From Verrucomicrobiota bacterium (GTDB lineage Bacteria; Verrucomicrobiota; Verrucomicrobiia; Limisphaerales; J093), in the NCBI GenBank assembly GCA_016871715.1, contig VHCO01000008.1:1-64000 (forward strand): 64,000 bases of DNA, written 5' to 3'. The notes below the pieces were generated by a model. That model made no database searches. It was not told where the DNA came from and saw only the letters and a list, made by a program, of their open reading frames with translations. This document shows, piece by piece, positions 37,637 through 46,178 of the stretch (position 1 is the first letter of the stretch; each line of letters starts with the position of its first letter). Both the position numbers and the translations under genes were made by a program.

Positions 37637-38905
37637 ATGGCAACGGAGCACACATGTCGGCAATGTGGCGAGGTCTTGGCTGGTGACCCCCGCCATGGGT
37701 TCTGTCCGAAGTGTCTTTTCCTTCAGGCCCGCGCCGGTCTGCCTGGTCCAGCCTCGAACCCGGAGCAGGAGGCGGATGTCGGAGATGAGAAGTCTCAAGT
37801 CAGCGGCCAGCCGATAACCGATCCCGCGTCCCCTACCCCTCGTCCCTCCCCCCTTCCCCAGTCCTTCGGCGATTACGAACTGCTGGAGGAGATCGGCCGC
37901 GGGGGCATGGGCGTGGTGTATCGCGCCCGGCAACGGAGTCTGGACCGCGTGGTTGCTGTCAAGATGATGGCCTTCGGCCCGGGCTCGAGTTCAGAACTGG
38001 TCAAGCGGTTCCGCGCGGAGGCGGTCTCGGCGGCGAGTCTGCACCATCCCAACATCGTGGCCATCCACGAAGTGGGTCTCCACGAAGGCCAGCACTTCTT
38101 CGTCATGGACTACGTCGAGGGGCAGAGTCTGGCGCGGCTCGTAGGCAATCAACCGCTGCCGGCCAAGCGCGCGGCCACTTACCTCGAGACAGTTGCTGAG
38201 GCGGTGCACTACGCCCATGAGCGCGGCATTCTGCATCGCGACCTGAAACCGTCGAACGTACTGATCGACGCCCAGGACCAGCCGCACGTGGTGGACTTCG
38301 GTCTGGCCCGACGGTTGGAAGGCCAGTCCGAACTGACCGTCGATGGGCAGGTGCTGGGCTCGCCGCACTATCTGCCGCCCGAACAAGCCACTGGGCAGCG
38401 CGGGCATGTTTCGCGGCACACCGACGTCTATGGCCTGGGCGCGACGCTGTATCACCTGTTAACCGGACGGCCACCGTTTCAAGCAGAATCGCTGGCACAG
38501 ACGCTGGACCAGGTCCTCCACGCCGAACCCGTCGCACCTCGCTTGCTCAATCCGAGCGTGCCGCGCGATCTGGAGACAATCTGCCTCAAATGCCTGGAGA
38601 AGGAGCAATCGCGCCGGTATTCGACCGCCCAGGAGCTGGCCGATGAACTCGCGCGCTTTCAGGCCAGCGAACCGATCCACGCCCGTCCGCCCGGCCCGAC
38701 CGGCAAGGCGTGGCGTTGGTGTCGGCGGAAGCCTTCGCTGGCTGTGGCGATGGGCGTGGCGCTTTTGAGTTTGTTGGTCGGGGTGGCAGGTATTGCGGTA
38801 CAATGGCGCCGGGCCGAAGGGGAGCGAGCCCGCGCCGAAGCCGGTGAGCCAACTGTGCCAGGATCCCCAAGGCCAGGTGCTCGTGGTCGCGCAAACCAGC
38901 GCTGA
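37637..38905 (+). CDS. Transmembrane Ser/Thr protein kinase, C-terminal sensor part lost by frameshift
   Basis: 422 residues from ATG 37637. An N-terminal zinc-ribbon-like motif (CRQCGEVLAGDPRHGFCPKC) precedes an intact kinase domain: GRGGMGVVYRA (P-loop), VVAVKMM (Lys), HRDLKPSNVL (catalytic loop), VVDFGLARR and GSPHYLPPEQATG. A membrane helix, SLAVAMGVALLSLLVGVAGI, follows. After RAEGERARAEAG (about 38840) the frame departs from the expected WD40 sensor, which continues in another frame. The kinase itself could still work. It follows the ECF sigma gene by 83 bases and probably controls it by phosphorylation. Confidence 0.85.
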   Translation: MATEHTCRQCGEVLAGDPRHGFCPKCLFLQARAGLPGPASNPEQEADVGDEKSQVSGQPITDPASPTPRPSPLPQSFGDYELLEEIGRGGMGVVYRARQRSLDRVVAVKMMAFGPGSSSELVKRFRAEAVSAASLHHPNIVAIHEVGLHEGQHFFVMDYVEGQSLARLVGNQPLPAKRAATYLETVAEAVHYAHERGILHRDLKPSNVLIDAQDQPHVVDFGLARRLEGQSELTVDGQVLGSPHYLPPEQATGQRGHVSRHTDVYGLGATLYHLLTGRPPFQAESLAQTLDQVLHAEPVAPRLLNPSVPRDLETICLKCLEKEQSRRYSTAQELADELARFQASEPIHARPPGPTGKAWRWCRRKPSLAVAMGVALLSLLVGVAGIAVQWRRAEGERARAEAGEPTVPGSPRPGARGRANQR

Positions 38906-39506
38906 TTTCGCGGCGGGGCGTCCGTACCCCGCGACGCCTATCGGCGTTTGGGACACCGCCGGATGGCGCCAACAACAGTCGTGCGTCGCTCCCTTCGGCG
39001 GAGGTAATCTGATCTCGACTGACGGCCGGCGGTTAGCCGTGAACTCGAGTGCACGGGCCATCCGGGTCTGGGGTCTTGGCCACCCGTCGCCGACCAACCG
39101 CCTCTCCTTTCCAGGGGAGATCCGCGAGCTGGCTTTCTCGCGGAATGGCCGTTTGCTGGCCGCCGCCAACCTCGCCGGTACCGTCAGGGTGTGGGAAGCG
39201 CCCCGGTTTCGTGAGCCGACGGAGTTCCAGGCACACGCACATCCCGTTTCTGCGCTAGCCTTCTCGCCGGACAGCCGGCGCTTGGCCACGGCTGCTGAAG
39301 GGGACGATGCAGTCAAGCTCTGGGATGTGGACACTTGGCAGGAGCTGATCCGTTTGCCGCACGAGCGAGTTGGGCTGCGAGAATTACACTTCAGCGCGGA
39401 CGACAACCAACTCGCAGCCACAACCTCTTCGGGCGACTTGCTCTTCTGGCGCGCGCCCACGCTGGCCGAGATCGAGACAAGACAGAAAGGAGCTAAGGCC
39501 CAATGA
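38793..39506 (+). pseudogene. WD40 C-terminal part of the kinase, out of frame
   Basis: Sequence related to the family begins near 38844 with QLCQDPQGQVLVVAQ. Three to four WD40 blades follow, for example LAFSRNGRLLAAANLAGTVR with VWEAP, and LAFSPDSRRLATAAEGDDAV with KLWDVD. The end LFWRAPTLAEIETR is the usual finish of kinase-WD40 proteins in verrucomicrobia. A complete relative would have a coiled linker and more blades between the helix and this point, so a piece seems to be missing as well as the frame. The stop overlaps the following pseudopilin start (ATGA at 39503). Confidence 0.65.
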
Positions 39507-40405
39507 AGTCGCGTAATGGTGAATCCACAGTCATGAGCTTCTACCGGCGCTCTTACAGGATCTCGGGCTTCACGCTCATCGAGTTGCTGGTGGTCATAGC
39601 CATCATCGCGATCTTGGCGTCGCTGCTGTTGCCGGCGCTGGGCAAAGCGAAGGCGAAGGCCCAAGCCATCAAGTGCCAGGGCAACCTCCGTCAACTCACC
39701 CTGGCTTGGCGCTTCTACGCTGAAGAGAACGGCGATCGGCTCCCATATTGTCACAACTGCGGCACCCATGGCGGCCCGAATTCACCGTACGTCTGGGTGA
39801 GCGGTTGGCTCGATCTGACCAATCCTCGTAAGCGGGACAACTGGGACGTTGAGCAAGACGTGATGAAGAGCCCTTTGTGGCGGCTGGGCGCGAGTGCGCC
39901 GGGCATCTGGCGCTGTCCGGCAGACAAGTCCACCGGGCTCGATCCGCAAGGGCAGTTGCTGCCGCGGGTGCGCAGCTACAGCATTAATCCACCTGTGGGA
40001 GGTCCCTCGCAACCGGATTGCGGCGGCGTGCCCTGGCTGGATTTCAGCGGTTTCAAGGTCTATTACCGGCTAAGCGACATGCTCGATCCCGGCCCGTCCG
40101 GGACCTTTGTCTTCCTCGACGAACGGGTGGAGACTCTGAGCGAGAGTGGATTCTATCTGTCGATGGAGGGTTCTCCCGAGAAGCCGGGCACCGCATCGTT
40201 CTACGATTACCCAGCTTGCTCTCACAACGGCGCGGGCAGCTTCTCGTTTGCGGATAACCACGTGGAGACTAAGAAGTGGCTTGACCCGCGGACAACTCCT
40301 TCGCAGTTGACACCCTGCGGTGCTGGCTATCCTTCGGGAGTGCCTTCCCCCAACAACCGGGATCTCCGCTGGCTGCAAGAACGCTGCACCCGCCGCACGC
40401 AATAG
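39503..40405 (+). CDS. Type II secretion-like pseudopilin, copy 2
   Basis: 300 residues. The prepilin leader ends at ...RISG before [20 protein letters not shown] (Glu at +5). The body has [30 protein letters not shown] and [15 protein letters not shown], the standard order of elements of the large verrucomicrobial pseudopilin family. It overlaps the WD40 reading frame by ATGA, so it was part of the sigma-kinase transcription unit. It may be one of the exported proteins controlled by that system. Confidence 0.9.
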   Translation: MKSRNGESTVMSFYRRSYRISGFTLIELLVVIAIIAILASLLLPALGKAKAKAQAIKCQGNLRQLTLAWRFYAEENGDRLPYCHNCGTHGGPNSPYVWVSGWLDLTNPRKRDNWDVEQDVMKSPLWRLGASAPGIWRCPADKSTGLDPQGQLLPRVRSYSINPPVGGPSQPDCGGVPWLDFSGFKVYYRLSDMLDPGPSGTFVFLDERVETLSESGFYLSMEGSPEKPGTASFYDYPACSHNGAGSFSFADNHVETKKWLDPRTTPSQLTPCGAGYPSGVPSPNNRDLRWLQERCTRRTQ

Positions 40406-40613
40406 CCCTGCGACCTTGCCTTGTCGCCGCACAGCCTGTCGGATCCCATGCCGCTCCTCCGGAGGTTGAACCGAACGATATGGGTTGGGTTCCTCGAGGC
40501 GCGGCACTCCTCGCGCAGCTTGCGCGCGGCACACAACCGCCCAACGCATCCCCAAAACCCGGCACGGCCATGAACCGAAAAACCGGTTCCCCGTCGTGTT
40601 CGCCGAAAGCCAG

Positions 40614-41861
40614 ATGTATACGGTGCGCCCGTACTCGTGGGTCGAGAGTCTGCGGTACGTCCCCTGGCAAACCGGCCAGATCGCCTGGGTCACAGCCCCG
40701 GTGCTTCCCGGCCGAACCTTGATCACCCTTGGTATGCCGGCCGGCAATCAAGCTGGGGGCACGGAGAGCGGCACCTTGGCGTTCCAAGGCAAGCGCCCCT
40801 CGGGCCAAGTTTACGACGTAGCCGTGCCGAAACTCCAACCCTCGGCACTGCCTGGCTACTGTTGGACCCTCGATCCTATTCCCACGCTCGCCAACTCGCT
40901 GGCGCTTTCCCTGCCTGTATGGAACGCGGACTTCGCTGACCGCACGGCGTCGGTGCGGGTGCGACTCACTTCCGGCAACCGGATCTTGGCGGAAACGACC
41001 TCGCCGCCGGTCCAACTGCCCGCCGCCCAGACCGTCAACACGCAGGACCGGACCGGACGCTTTGTCCCCTTCGCCTTTCTAACCTCGGAACTTCGGAGGA
41101 TCGACTGGGGAGACGCGCAAGGAATCCTGAACCTCGGCATCGAGGCCGAGCTCCTGGACGAAGGGGGGGCGATCGTCGATGGGTGGCATCTGGGCGGGGC
41201 GAACCTATCGCTCGCACCCTCGCTGAAGTCGCTGGGTCCTTGCTTCGGCAAGACCGGCGACACCGTCAGCCTGAACGGCGCGGGGTTCGGCCCCGCCAAG
41301 CCGGAGACGGCCGGCGTCTGGTTCAACGGGGCGCTGGCCTCGCAGTATGTCCTTTGGCGCGACGACCTGATTCGCGTCAAGGTCCCCCCCGATGCCACCA
41401 GCGGCGACGTCGTGTTGGCGCTCCGCTCCGAACCGGCTTACCAAGTCAAACCCAAGCCGTTCCAAGTCGTGCAAGACCTCCCCTATCCGCGAATCACGTC
41501 TCTGTCGGGTACCTACCGGAGCTCGACCTGGCAATTTCAGCACCGGGCCTACTGGACCGGCGGCACCCCACCGTACACCGTGAAATGGCTCGCTGGGAAT
41601 GTCGTCCTCGATGAACGCACCCAACAAGGGGCCAGCAGCACGGTATCCTTTGTTGCCGTCGAGATTGGCAATGGCTTCCGGCCTGGCGAGGGTTACTTCG
41701 TGAGACTGTCCGTCCAGGACAGCAAAGGCGAGATGCCCCGTTGGATCACGGACGTGGCGGAAACGAACTTCTATGTCGTCTGGGACTTGGACACCATGCA
41801 GACGAGCACCACGATTCCGGCTGGCTTTCCTTATCCGGAGCCGGCCTGCCCGAACCCATGA
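40614..41861 (+). CDS. IPT/TIG-domain protein of unknown function
   Basis: From ATG 40614, 415 residues; the frame is open back to 40485 but that part looks non-coding, and no signal peptide is seen, so the 5' end may be missing. Beta-rich segments lead to an IPT/TIG domain at about 205-275 (SLGPCFGKTGDTVSLNGAGF, then WRDDLIRVKVPPDATSGDVV), followed by another immunoglobulin-like region (GTYRSSTWQFQHRAYWTGGT). It is probably a surface or periplasmic protein. It lies 208 bases downstream of the pseudopilin and may be part of the same locus. Confidence 0.6.
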   Translation: MYTVRPYSWVESLRYVPWQTGQIAWVTAPVLPGRTLITLGMPAGNQAGGTESGTLAFQGKRPSGQVYDVAVPKLQPSALPGYCWTLDPIPTLANSLALSLPVWNADFADRTASVRVRLTSGNRILAETTSPPVQLPAAQTVNTQDRTGRFVPFAFLTSELRRIDWGDAQGILNLGIEAELLDEGGAIVDGWHLGGANLSLAPSLKSLGPCFGKTGDTVSLNGAGFGPAKPETAGVWFNGALASQYVLWRDDLIRVKVPPDATSGDVVLALRSEPAYQVKPKPFQVVQDLPYPRITSLSGTYRSSTWQFQHRAYWTGGTPPYTVKWLAGNVVLDERTQQGASSTVSFVAVEIGNGFRPGEGYFVRLSVQDSKGEMPRWITDVAETNFYVVWDLDTMQTSTTIPAGFPYPEPACPNP

Positions 41862-41901
41862 GGGCCGGATCGCACTTCGCCGGCCCGCAGCTCCAGTCTT
41901 G

Positions 41902-42933
41902 CTAGCCCTCCTGTATCTTGAGTTCCTTCAGGGTTTGGCGCAGCCAGGCCAGGGACTTCTCGATCATCGGGCCGCTGGCCCCTTCGCATTCCATGCTCAA
42001 CACGCCCTGGTAGCCCCGGTCGCGCAGGATGCTCAAGCACTGCCGGATGTTGTCCGCATTCACCCCTTCGCCCAACGAACAATGGCTCACGGCGATGCCG
42101 GTCTGATTGCCCCGCACCGCCGCCGCCAGCGACCGGCTGACGTCCTTGACGTGGACGTGGGTCACTTTCTCCTGGAAACGCCGGCAGAACGCCACCGGGT
42201 CCTGGCCGGCAATGTAGCTGTTGCCCGTGTCCAGGTTGAGCCGCAGATAAGGGGAATCGCAGAAGGCCAGCATCCGCTCCAGCAGGTCCGGCTTCGTCGT
42301 GAAGTAACCGTGCACCTCGATGTTGATCGTGATCTGGTAGGCCTCGGCCACCTCGATGATCTGCCCATAGCTGCGCTTCATCAGGTCCATCGCCTCCGCA
42401 TCCCCCAGCCCCTCCGGCCGGTGCAACCCGTCCGTCGTAGCCACCCGCTCGCAGCCCGCCAGCTTCGCCCAGGGTATGGTCTTCAACACGTAAGGCACGC
42501 CGTAAAGCGGACCGTCCTTGCCCGACAACGGAAAGGCCGCGTCCACCTGCGAGAAACGCACCCCGTACGACTCCATCTTCTTGCGCAAGAGCAGCGGGTC
42601 CTCATACAAAGCCACGTGGGGCTGGTAGCCGAGGCCGTGAATCCAACTCACCCCGTCGATCACGCCGCACTCGATGGAGTGGACCTCGTTTCGCTGCGCC
42701 CACTCGAGGCATTTCTCGAAGGACCAGTACGCGGAGTTGAAGGCGTCGGTATGGAAGCCAATCTTCATAGTGCTCGATGGGTGGTGCGCGGTCAGCGGTT
42801 CGTGGTCCTGGGTCTGCGCTCCGGCGCCAGCACCCAGCAGGACCGGCGAGGCGGCGAGGCCCGCCGCTTCTTGGAGAAAGCGACGGCGTGTTGTCCCGAG
42901 GTCTTTGGCCAGAGGTTTCAATGCGGTCGCCAT
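41902..42933 (-). CDS. Tat-exported sugar phosphate isomerase/epimerase-like TIM-barrel protein
   Basis: 343 residues beginning at 42933 with MATALKPLAKDLGTTRRRFL and a hydrophobic AAGLAASPVLLGAGAGA: a Tat signal. The barrel contains KIGFHTDAFNSAYWSFEKCL, HSIECGVIDG, INIEVHGYFTT, LRLNLDTGNSYIAG, VTHVHVKDV and LSMECEG, which give the metal-binding Glu, Asp, His and Glu of the xylose-isomerase-like family. It is the last gene of a three-gene minus-strand set with the CarH-like regulator and an SRPBCC protein (23-base gap). Substrate unknown. Confidence 0.85.
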   Translation of the reverse strand: MATALKPLAKDLGTTRRRFLQEAAGLAASPVLLGAGAGAQTQDHEPLTAHHPSSTMKIGFHTDAFNSAYWSFEKCLEWAQRNEVHSIECGVIDGVSWIHGLGYQPHVALYEDPLLLRKKMESYGVRFSQVDAAFPLSGKDGPLYGVPYVLKTIPWAKLAGCERVATTDGLHRPEGLGDAEAMDLMKRSYGQIIEVAEAYQITINIEVHGYFTTKPDLLERMLAFCDSPYLRLNLDTGNSYIAGQDPVAFCRRFQEKVTHVHVKDVSRSLAAAVRGNQTGIAVSHCSLGEGVNADNIRQCLSILRDRGYQGVLSMECEGASGPMIEKSLAWLRQTLKELKIQEG

Positions 42934-42956
42934 GGTCAACGACCCGCCGCCAACAA

Positions 42957-43415
42957 TCAAGGCTGCGAAATCGAGCCGAACAGCTCGCGCAACCGCGCCT
43001 GGCGATACTCGAAAATCCGCTTCACGTCCCGGCGCACAAACAGCCAGTCCACCACCCGCCCGCCCCAAGGCCAATAGCGCACCCGGTCCGCACACAGCGT
43101 GCCGCCGTCCCGCTCGCTAAACGTGTGCGTGTGGTGCCAAAGCCGATAAGGCCCTCGCCGTTGCACATCCACGAACCGGTGGGGCGGATCCCAGGCGGCA
43201 ATCTCGGTGCGCCAGCGCAGGGGAACCCCGTGGACACGAATGCGGTAATCGATGAGCGCGCCACACCGCATGACGATCGGCGCAGGCGTCAGCACCTCGA
43301 ATCTCAGCCACGGCGGCGTGATGACACCCAGGTTCCGGGCATCCGCGAAAAACGGAAAGACCTCGTCGCGCGGCCGGGGCAGCCAAAGCTCCGTGTGAAG
43401 TGTCAATTCTCTCAT
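42957..43415 (-). CDS. SRPBCC-family (cyclase/dehydrase-like) protein
   Basis: 152 residues of the START-like SRPBCC fold, with the usual opening LHTELWLPRPRDEVFPFFAD, PWLRFEVL, HGVPLRWRTEIAAWDPPHRF and WHHTHTFSERDGGT. Members bind hydrophobic ligands. Proteins of exactly this type are regular neighbours of LitR/CarH-type light regulators, fasciclin proteins and DUF2867 dehydrogenases, which is the case here. It lies 30 bases after the regulator stop and 23 bases before the TIM-barrel start, so the three are likely one operon. Confidence 0.85.
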   Translation of the reverse strand: MRELTLHTELWLPRPRDEVFPFFADARNLGVITPPWLRFEVLTPAPIVMRCGALIDYRIRVHGVPLRWRTEIAAWDPPHRFVDVQRRGPYRLWHHTHTFSERDGGTLCADRVRYWPWGGRVVDWLFVRRDVKRIFEYRQARLRELFGSISQP

Positions 43416-43445
43416 GGGTGTGCACCGAGTCGCGGACCAAGCCGC

Positions 43446-44396
43446 TCAGGCCTGAACCTTGACCGGCGCTGCAGGCTTTCGCAATCCGTCCAGAACCTCG
43501 CCGAGCTGACCCAGATCGGCAACCACCCTGGCCCCCAGTTGATCGAGGACGGTTTGGTACGCCGCCGCGGCACGGCCCCCCAAAACCAACGCCGTTTCTG
43601 AGGGCAAAGCGGCGCGCAGGGCGACCAGTTCTGCCGCCAATTTGGAATCGTCCTCCGGATACACCAGGCTCAGAGCGACCGCCCGCGCCTGCTGTTGACG
43701 TGCCACCCCCGCGATCTCCAGCGCGGGCAGACTGGCACCCAGGTGGAGGACGCGCCAGCCCAAATTCCCCGCCATGGCACCCACCAACAGCGCACCCACT
43801 TCGTGAAGCTGCCCCGCCGGCGTCGCCACCACCACCGTAGGCGCTCCGTCACGCCCCCCATACGGCCTGACAGCGCTTGCCAGAAAACCCCGCAGGAAGC
43901 CGGTGGCGAAATGCTCGTGGGCAGCCGTGATGGTCCCCGCCCGCCACAGCTCGCCCAGTTGCTGCGCCAGCGGCGCGATCAGTCGCTGGAGCGCGCCCTG
44001 GATGCCAAGCGTGGCCCCGGCGCGCCCGAGCAGTTCCTCGAACCCGCGGCCATCAAGCGCTTGGATGGCAGCCAGGCACTCCTCCAGCAGACTGCAGTGG
44101 GCAGGCCCCGCGCGGGCGGCTTGAGCCCCTGAACGGCCAACACCCGCAGACGCAGCCGCCAGCACCCGCAGGCGGTCCATCGGCAACCGGGCCACTTGAC
44201 CAATGCTGTGACCTGCCAGCGTGACCTCCCGCAGCAATCGCAACCGGTCAATGTCGCTCGGGGAGTAGAGCCGACGCTTGGTGGGTGTCCGTTGCGGTTC
44301 AACCGCCCGGTAGCGCTGCTCCCAAATCCGGATCGCATGCGCGCTCAACCCGGTCATGCGGGCAACCATCTGGATTGGATAATTCGCATCTGTCAT
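43446..44396 (-). CDS. MerR-family B12-dependent photoreceptor regulator (CarH/LitR type)
   Basis: 316 residues from ATG 44396. The MerR helix-turn-helix is at 8-75 (IQMVARMTGLSAHAIRIWEQ, then RLYSPSDIDRLRLLREV). The cobalamin-binding half has the CarH signature Wx9EH exactly: W151, E161-H162 in LWRAGTITAAHEHFATG. The B12 fold has H198 in GQLHEVGALLVGA as the axial ligand, S243 in ALSLVYPE and GG in VLGGRAA. In known members the adenosylcobalamin-bound tetramer represses in the dark and falls apart in light. It faces the fasciclin gene across an AT-rich region that contains phased repeats. Confidence 0.92.
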   Translation of the reverse strand: MTDANYPIQMVARMTGLSAHAIRIWEQRYRAVEPQRTPTKRRLYSPSDIDRLRLLREVTLAGHSIGQVARLPMDRLRVLAAASAGVGRSGAQAARAGPAHCSLLEECLAAIQALDGRGFEELLGRAGATLGIQGALQRLIAPLAQQLGELWRAGTITAAHEHFATGFLRGFLASAVRPYGGRDGAPTVVVATPAGQLHEVGALLVGAMAGNLGWRVLHLGASLPALEIAGVARQQQARAVALSLVYPEDDSKLAAELVALRAALPSETALVLGGRAAAAYQTVLDQLGARVVADLGQLGEVLDGLRKPAAPVKVQA

Positions 44397-44613
44397 ATTT
44401 GGCACAAATATTCTACAAATGTGACTTTTTTCAACAATTATCTTCCTAATAATCAACCATATACGAGCATTTGTCTAACAATATCATACAAAAGTTTGAC
44501 ACATCGCAGATGTTGTGGAACAGTTGAGCAACTTCGGTAGCCGATAGGGCTGTCGAATGAAATCCGTAACGATTCTGAACAACTCAAAACTGAAAACTGA
44601 ACAAAACTGAAAT
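44397..44613. promoter_or_regulatory. AT-rich divergent promoter region between the CarH-like gene and the fasciclin gene
   Basis: 217 bases, strikingly AT-rich compared with the rest of the window. On the minus strand a promoter can be read: TTGTTG (44432-44437), a 16-base spacer and TAGAAT (44410-44415), which would start transcription a few bases before the carH-like ATG. ACAAAT occurs at 44404-44409 and 44415-44420, exactly 11 bases apart, and ATATTTG/CAAATAT (44395-44401, 44405-44411) form a 7-base palindrome over the start. On the plus strand there is a TTGACA at 44496-44501 without a clear -10. The repeats are a candidate CarH operator. Confidence 0.5.
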
Positions 44614-45144
44614 ATGAAGCATACTCAAATCCTATCCGCTGCCATGTTGAGTGCCTCCATCGCCTTCACCCCGTCCCTGCTCGCTGACCATTGCACTTCG
44701 ACCAAGGCGACGTCGGCCCCGACCTCCGCCGCCAGCAAAGATATTGTCGCGTTGGCAGCGAGCGCCGATAACTTCAAGACGCTGGTCGCGGCGGTAAAGG
44801 CCGCCGGTCTGGTCGAGACCCTGCAGAGTGCCGGACCTTTCACGGTCTTCGCCCCAACCGACGAGGCCTTTGCCAAACTGCCGGCGGGCACCCTCGAAAA
44901 CCTGCTTAAACCCGAACAGCGCGGCAAGCTGGCCGCGATCCTGAAGTATCACGTTGTCCCCGGCAGGGTTATGGCCGCAGACGTCAAGACGATGGAGGCG
45001 AAAACCGCTCAAGGGCAGAGCGTCAAGCTGAAGGTGACCGAGCAGGGCGTGACCGTGGACAACGCTCGAGTCATCAAGACGGACTTGCTCGCCCAAAACG
45101 GAGTGATTCACGTTATCGACAGCGTCATCCTGCCGAAATCCTAA
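44614..45144 (+). CDS. Secreted fasciclin (FAS1) domain protein
   Basis: 176 residues. A signal peptide ([18 protein letters not shown]) is followed by a short Ser/Thr/Ala linker and one complete FAS1 domain: [55 protein letters not shown] and [14 protein letters not shown] at the end. FAS1 proteins are exported adhesive or ligand-binding proteins; bacterial ones are often linked to light and singlet-oxygen stress regulons. It is transcribed divergently from the CarH-like regulator, so it is a likely target. Two hairpins follow the stop. Confidence 0.93.
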   Translation: MKHTQILSAAMLSASIAFTPSLLADHCTSTKATSAPTSAASKDIVALAASADNFKTLVAAVKAAGLVETLQSAGPFTVFAPTDEAFAKLPAGTLENLLKPEQRGKLAAILKYHVVPGRVMAADVKTMEAKTAQGQSVKLKVTEQGVTVDNARVIKTDLLAQNGVIHVIDSVILPKS

Positions 45145-45154
45145 GGCGTGGTTT

Positions 45155-45235
45155 AACGTAAGGTGGGTGTCGCACGTCGTCCCCTTACGTTGGTTCTGGG
45201 GGGGACCCAATCCCGACGAACGGGTCCCCCCCTTT
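45155..45235 (+). terminator. Tandem hairpins after the fasciclin gene; the second is a likely intrinsic terminator
   Basis: First stem: AACGTAAGG (45155-45163) with CCTTACGTT (45183-45191), nine perfect pairs around 19 bases. Second stem: GGGGGGGACCC (45198-45208) with GGGTCCCCCCC (45222-45232), eleven perfect pairs around 13 bases, followed by TTT. The short T-run makes the second a GC-strong but T-poor terminator. Confidence 0.65.
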
Positions 45236-45300
45236 ACGGCGCCCGGCCACATCCATCGCCAACTTCTTGAGTGTTGACTGGTGTCGCGCTATTCAAAGAC

Positions 45301-45783
45301 ATGCAACTGAACTTCGATTGGTTGATCGTGCTGGAAAACCTGCGCCGCGGCATCATGGTCACGGACGCCAACCTCAATCCCCCGCACGGGCCACGCATCG
45401 TTTACGTCAACCGGGCCTGGCTGAAGATGACCGGCTACGACCGGAACGAATTGGCCAGTGAAACGCCCCGTTTGCTCCAAGGCAAGCACAGCGATCGTGA
45501 GGTGTTGGCCCGGCTGAAGCAGCAATTGCTTAACCGCGAGACCTTTCACGGGCAAACCTGGAACTACCGCAAGAACGGCCAACCCTTCATGATGAATTGG
45601 TATTGCTACGCCGTTTACGGTCAACGCGGTAAACCCATTTACTACATCGCCGAACAGGACGACATCACAGACGTCGAATCGTTGCGGCTCAAGCAGCGCC
45701 TGCTGGTCAATCCACAAGATGAGGAAGCCTTGAAGTTCTTCGCCGTGCTCAAAGAATGGAAATCGGCGCGGCGCACGGACTAA
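45301..45783 (+). CDS. LOV-like PAS protein lacking the photoactive cysteine
   Basis: 160 residues from ATG 45301 (a GTG at 45271 is also in frame). A single PAS domain of LOV type: DANLNPPHGPRIVYVNRAWL, MTGYDRNELASETPRLLQGK, WNYRKNGQPFMMNW and YIAEQDDIT. Compared with the LOV core NCRFLQ, the flavin-adduct Cys is Pro56 (T55-P56-R-L-L-Q60), while N88, N99 and Q119, which hold the isoalloxazine ring in LOV domains, are kept. It may bind flavin but cannot make the usual adduct. There is no output domain, only a short C-terminal helix. It is probably part of the fasciclin transcription unit. Confidence 0.85.
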   Translation: MQLNFDWLIVLENLRRGIMVTDANLNPPHGPRIVYVNRAWLKMTGYDRNELASETPRLLQGKHSDREVLARLKQQLLNRETFHGQTWNYRKNGQPFMMNWYCYAVYGQRGKPIYYIAEQDDITDVESLRLKQRLLVNPQDEEALKFFAVLKEWKSARRTD

Positions 45784-45812
45784 CGGCGGAGCCCCGATAC
45801 CGACCCGACGCC

Positions 45813-46178
45813 ATGCGCTTCGAGGGTACCGTCCTGGTCACCGGCGCCACCGGCTACATCGGCGGCCGACTCGTGCCGCGTCTCCTCGACGCGGGCTGCC
45901 GGGTGCGTTGTCTGGCGCGCGATCCCGCTCGACTAAAAGGCCGGGCCTGGCGCCAACAGGTCGAGGTGGTCCCCGGCGATTGTCTGCGGGCGGAAACCTT
46001 GCCCGGGGCCCTGGCTGGGGTGGACGCCGCTTACTACCTGGTGCATGGCATGGCGGGCGGACACGACTTCGCCCAGCGCGACCTCCAGGCCGCACGGGCC
46101 TTCGCCCACGCCGCACACGCGGCGGGCGTCCAGCGCATCGTTTACCTGGGTGGCCTGGGCGATCCGCAGACGTCCTGA
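45813..46178 (+). pseudogene. SDR-type NAD(P) epimerase (DUF2867 fusion), N-terminal part of a broken gene
   Basis: From ATG 45813 the Rossmann start is intact: VLVTGATGYIGGRLVPRLLD, CLARDPARLKGR, AAYYLVHGMAGGHDFAQRDL and QRIVYLGGLGD. At 46161-46178 the frame ends in TGA right after GDPQT, about 120 codons in. The next segment of the same protein family, DVLTYGDMLRG, starts in another frame at 46169. A stretch normally about 80-100 residues long is missing between them. A normal relative is a YbjT-like protein with a C-terminal DUF2867 domain, common next to LitR/CarH regulators. Confidence 0.75.

Noticed and set aside
36270-37655. 461-codon minus-strand frame opposite the ECF sigma gene
   Set aside because: No recognisable domain; the plus strand has a full sigma-70 region 2 and 4.
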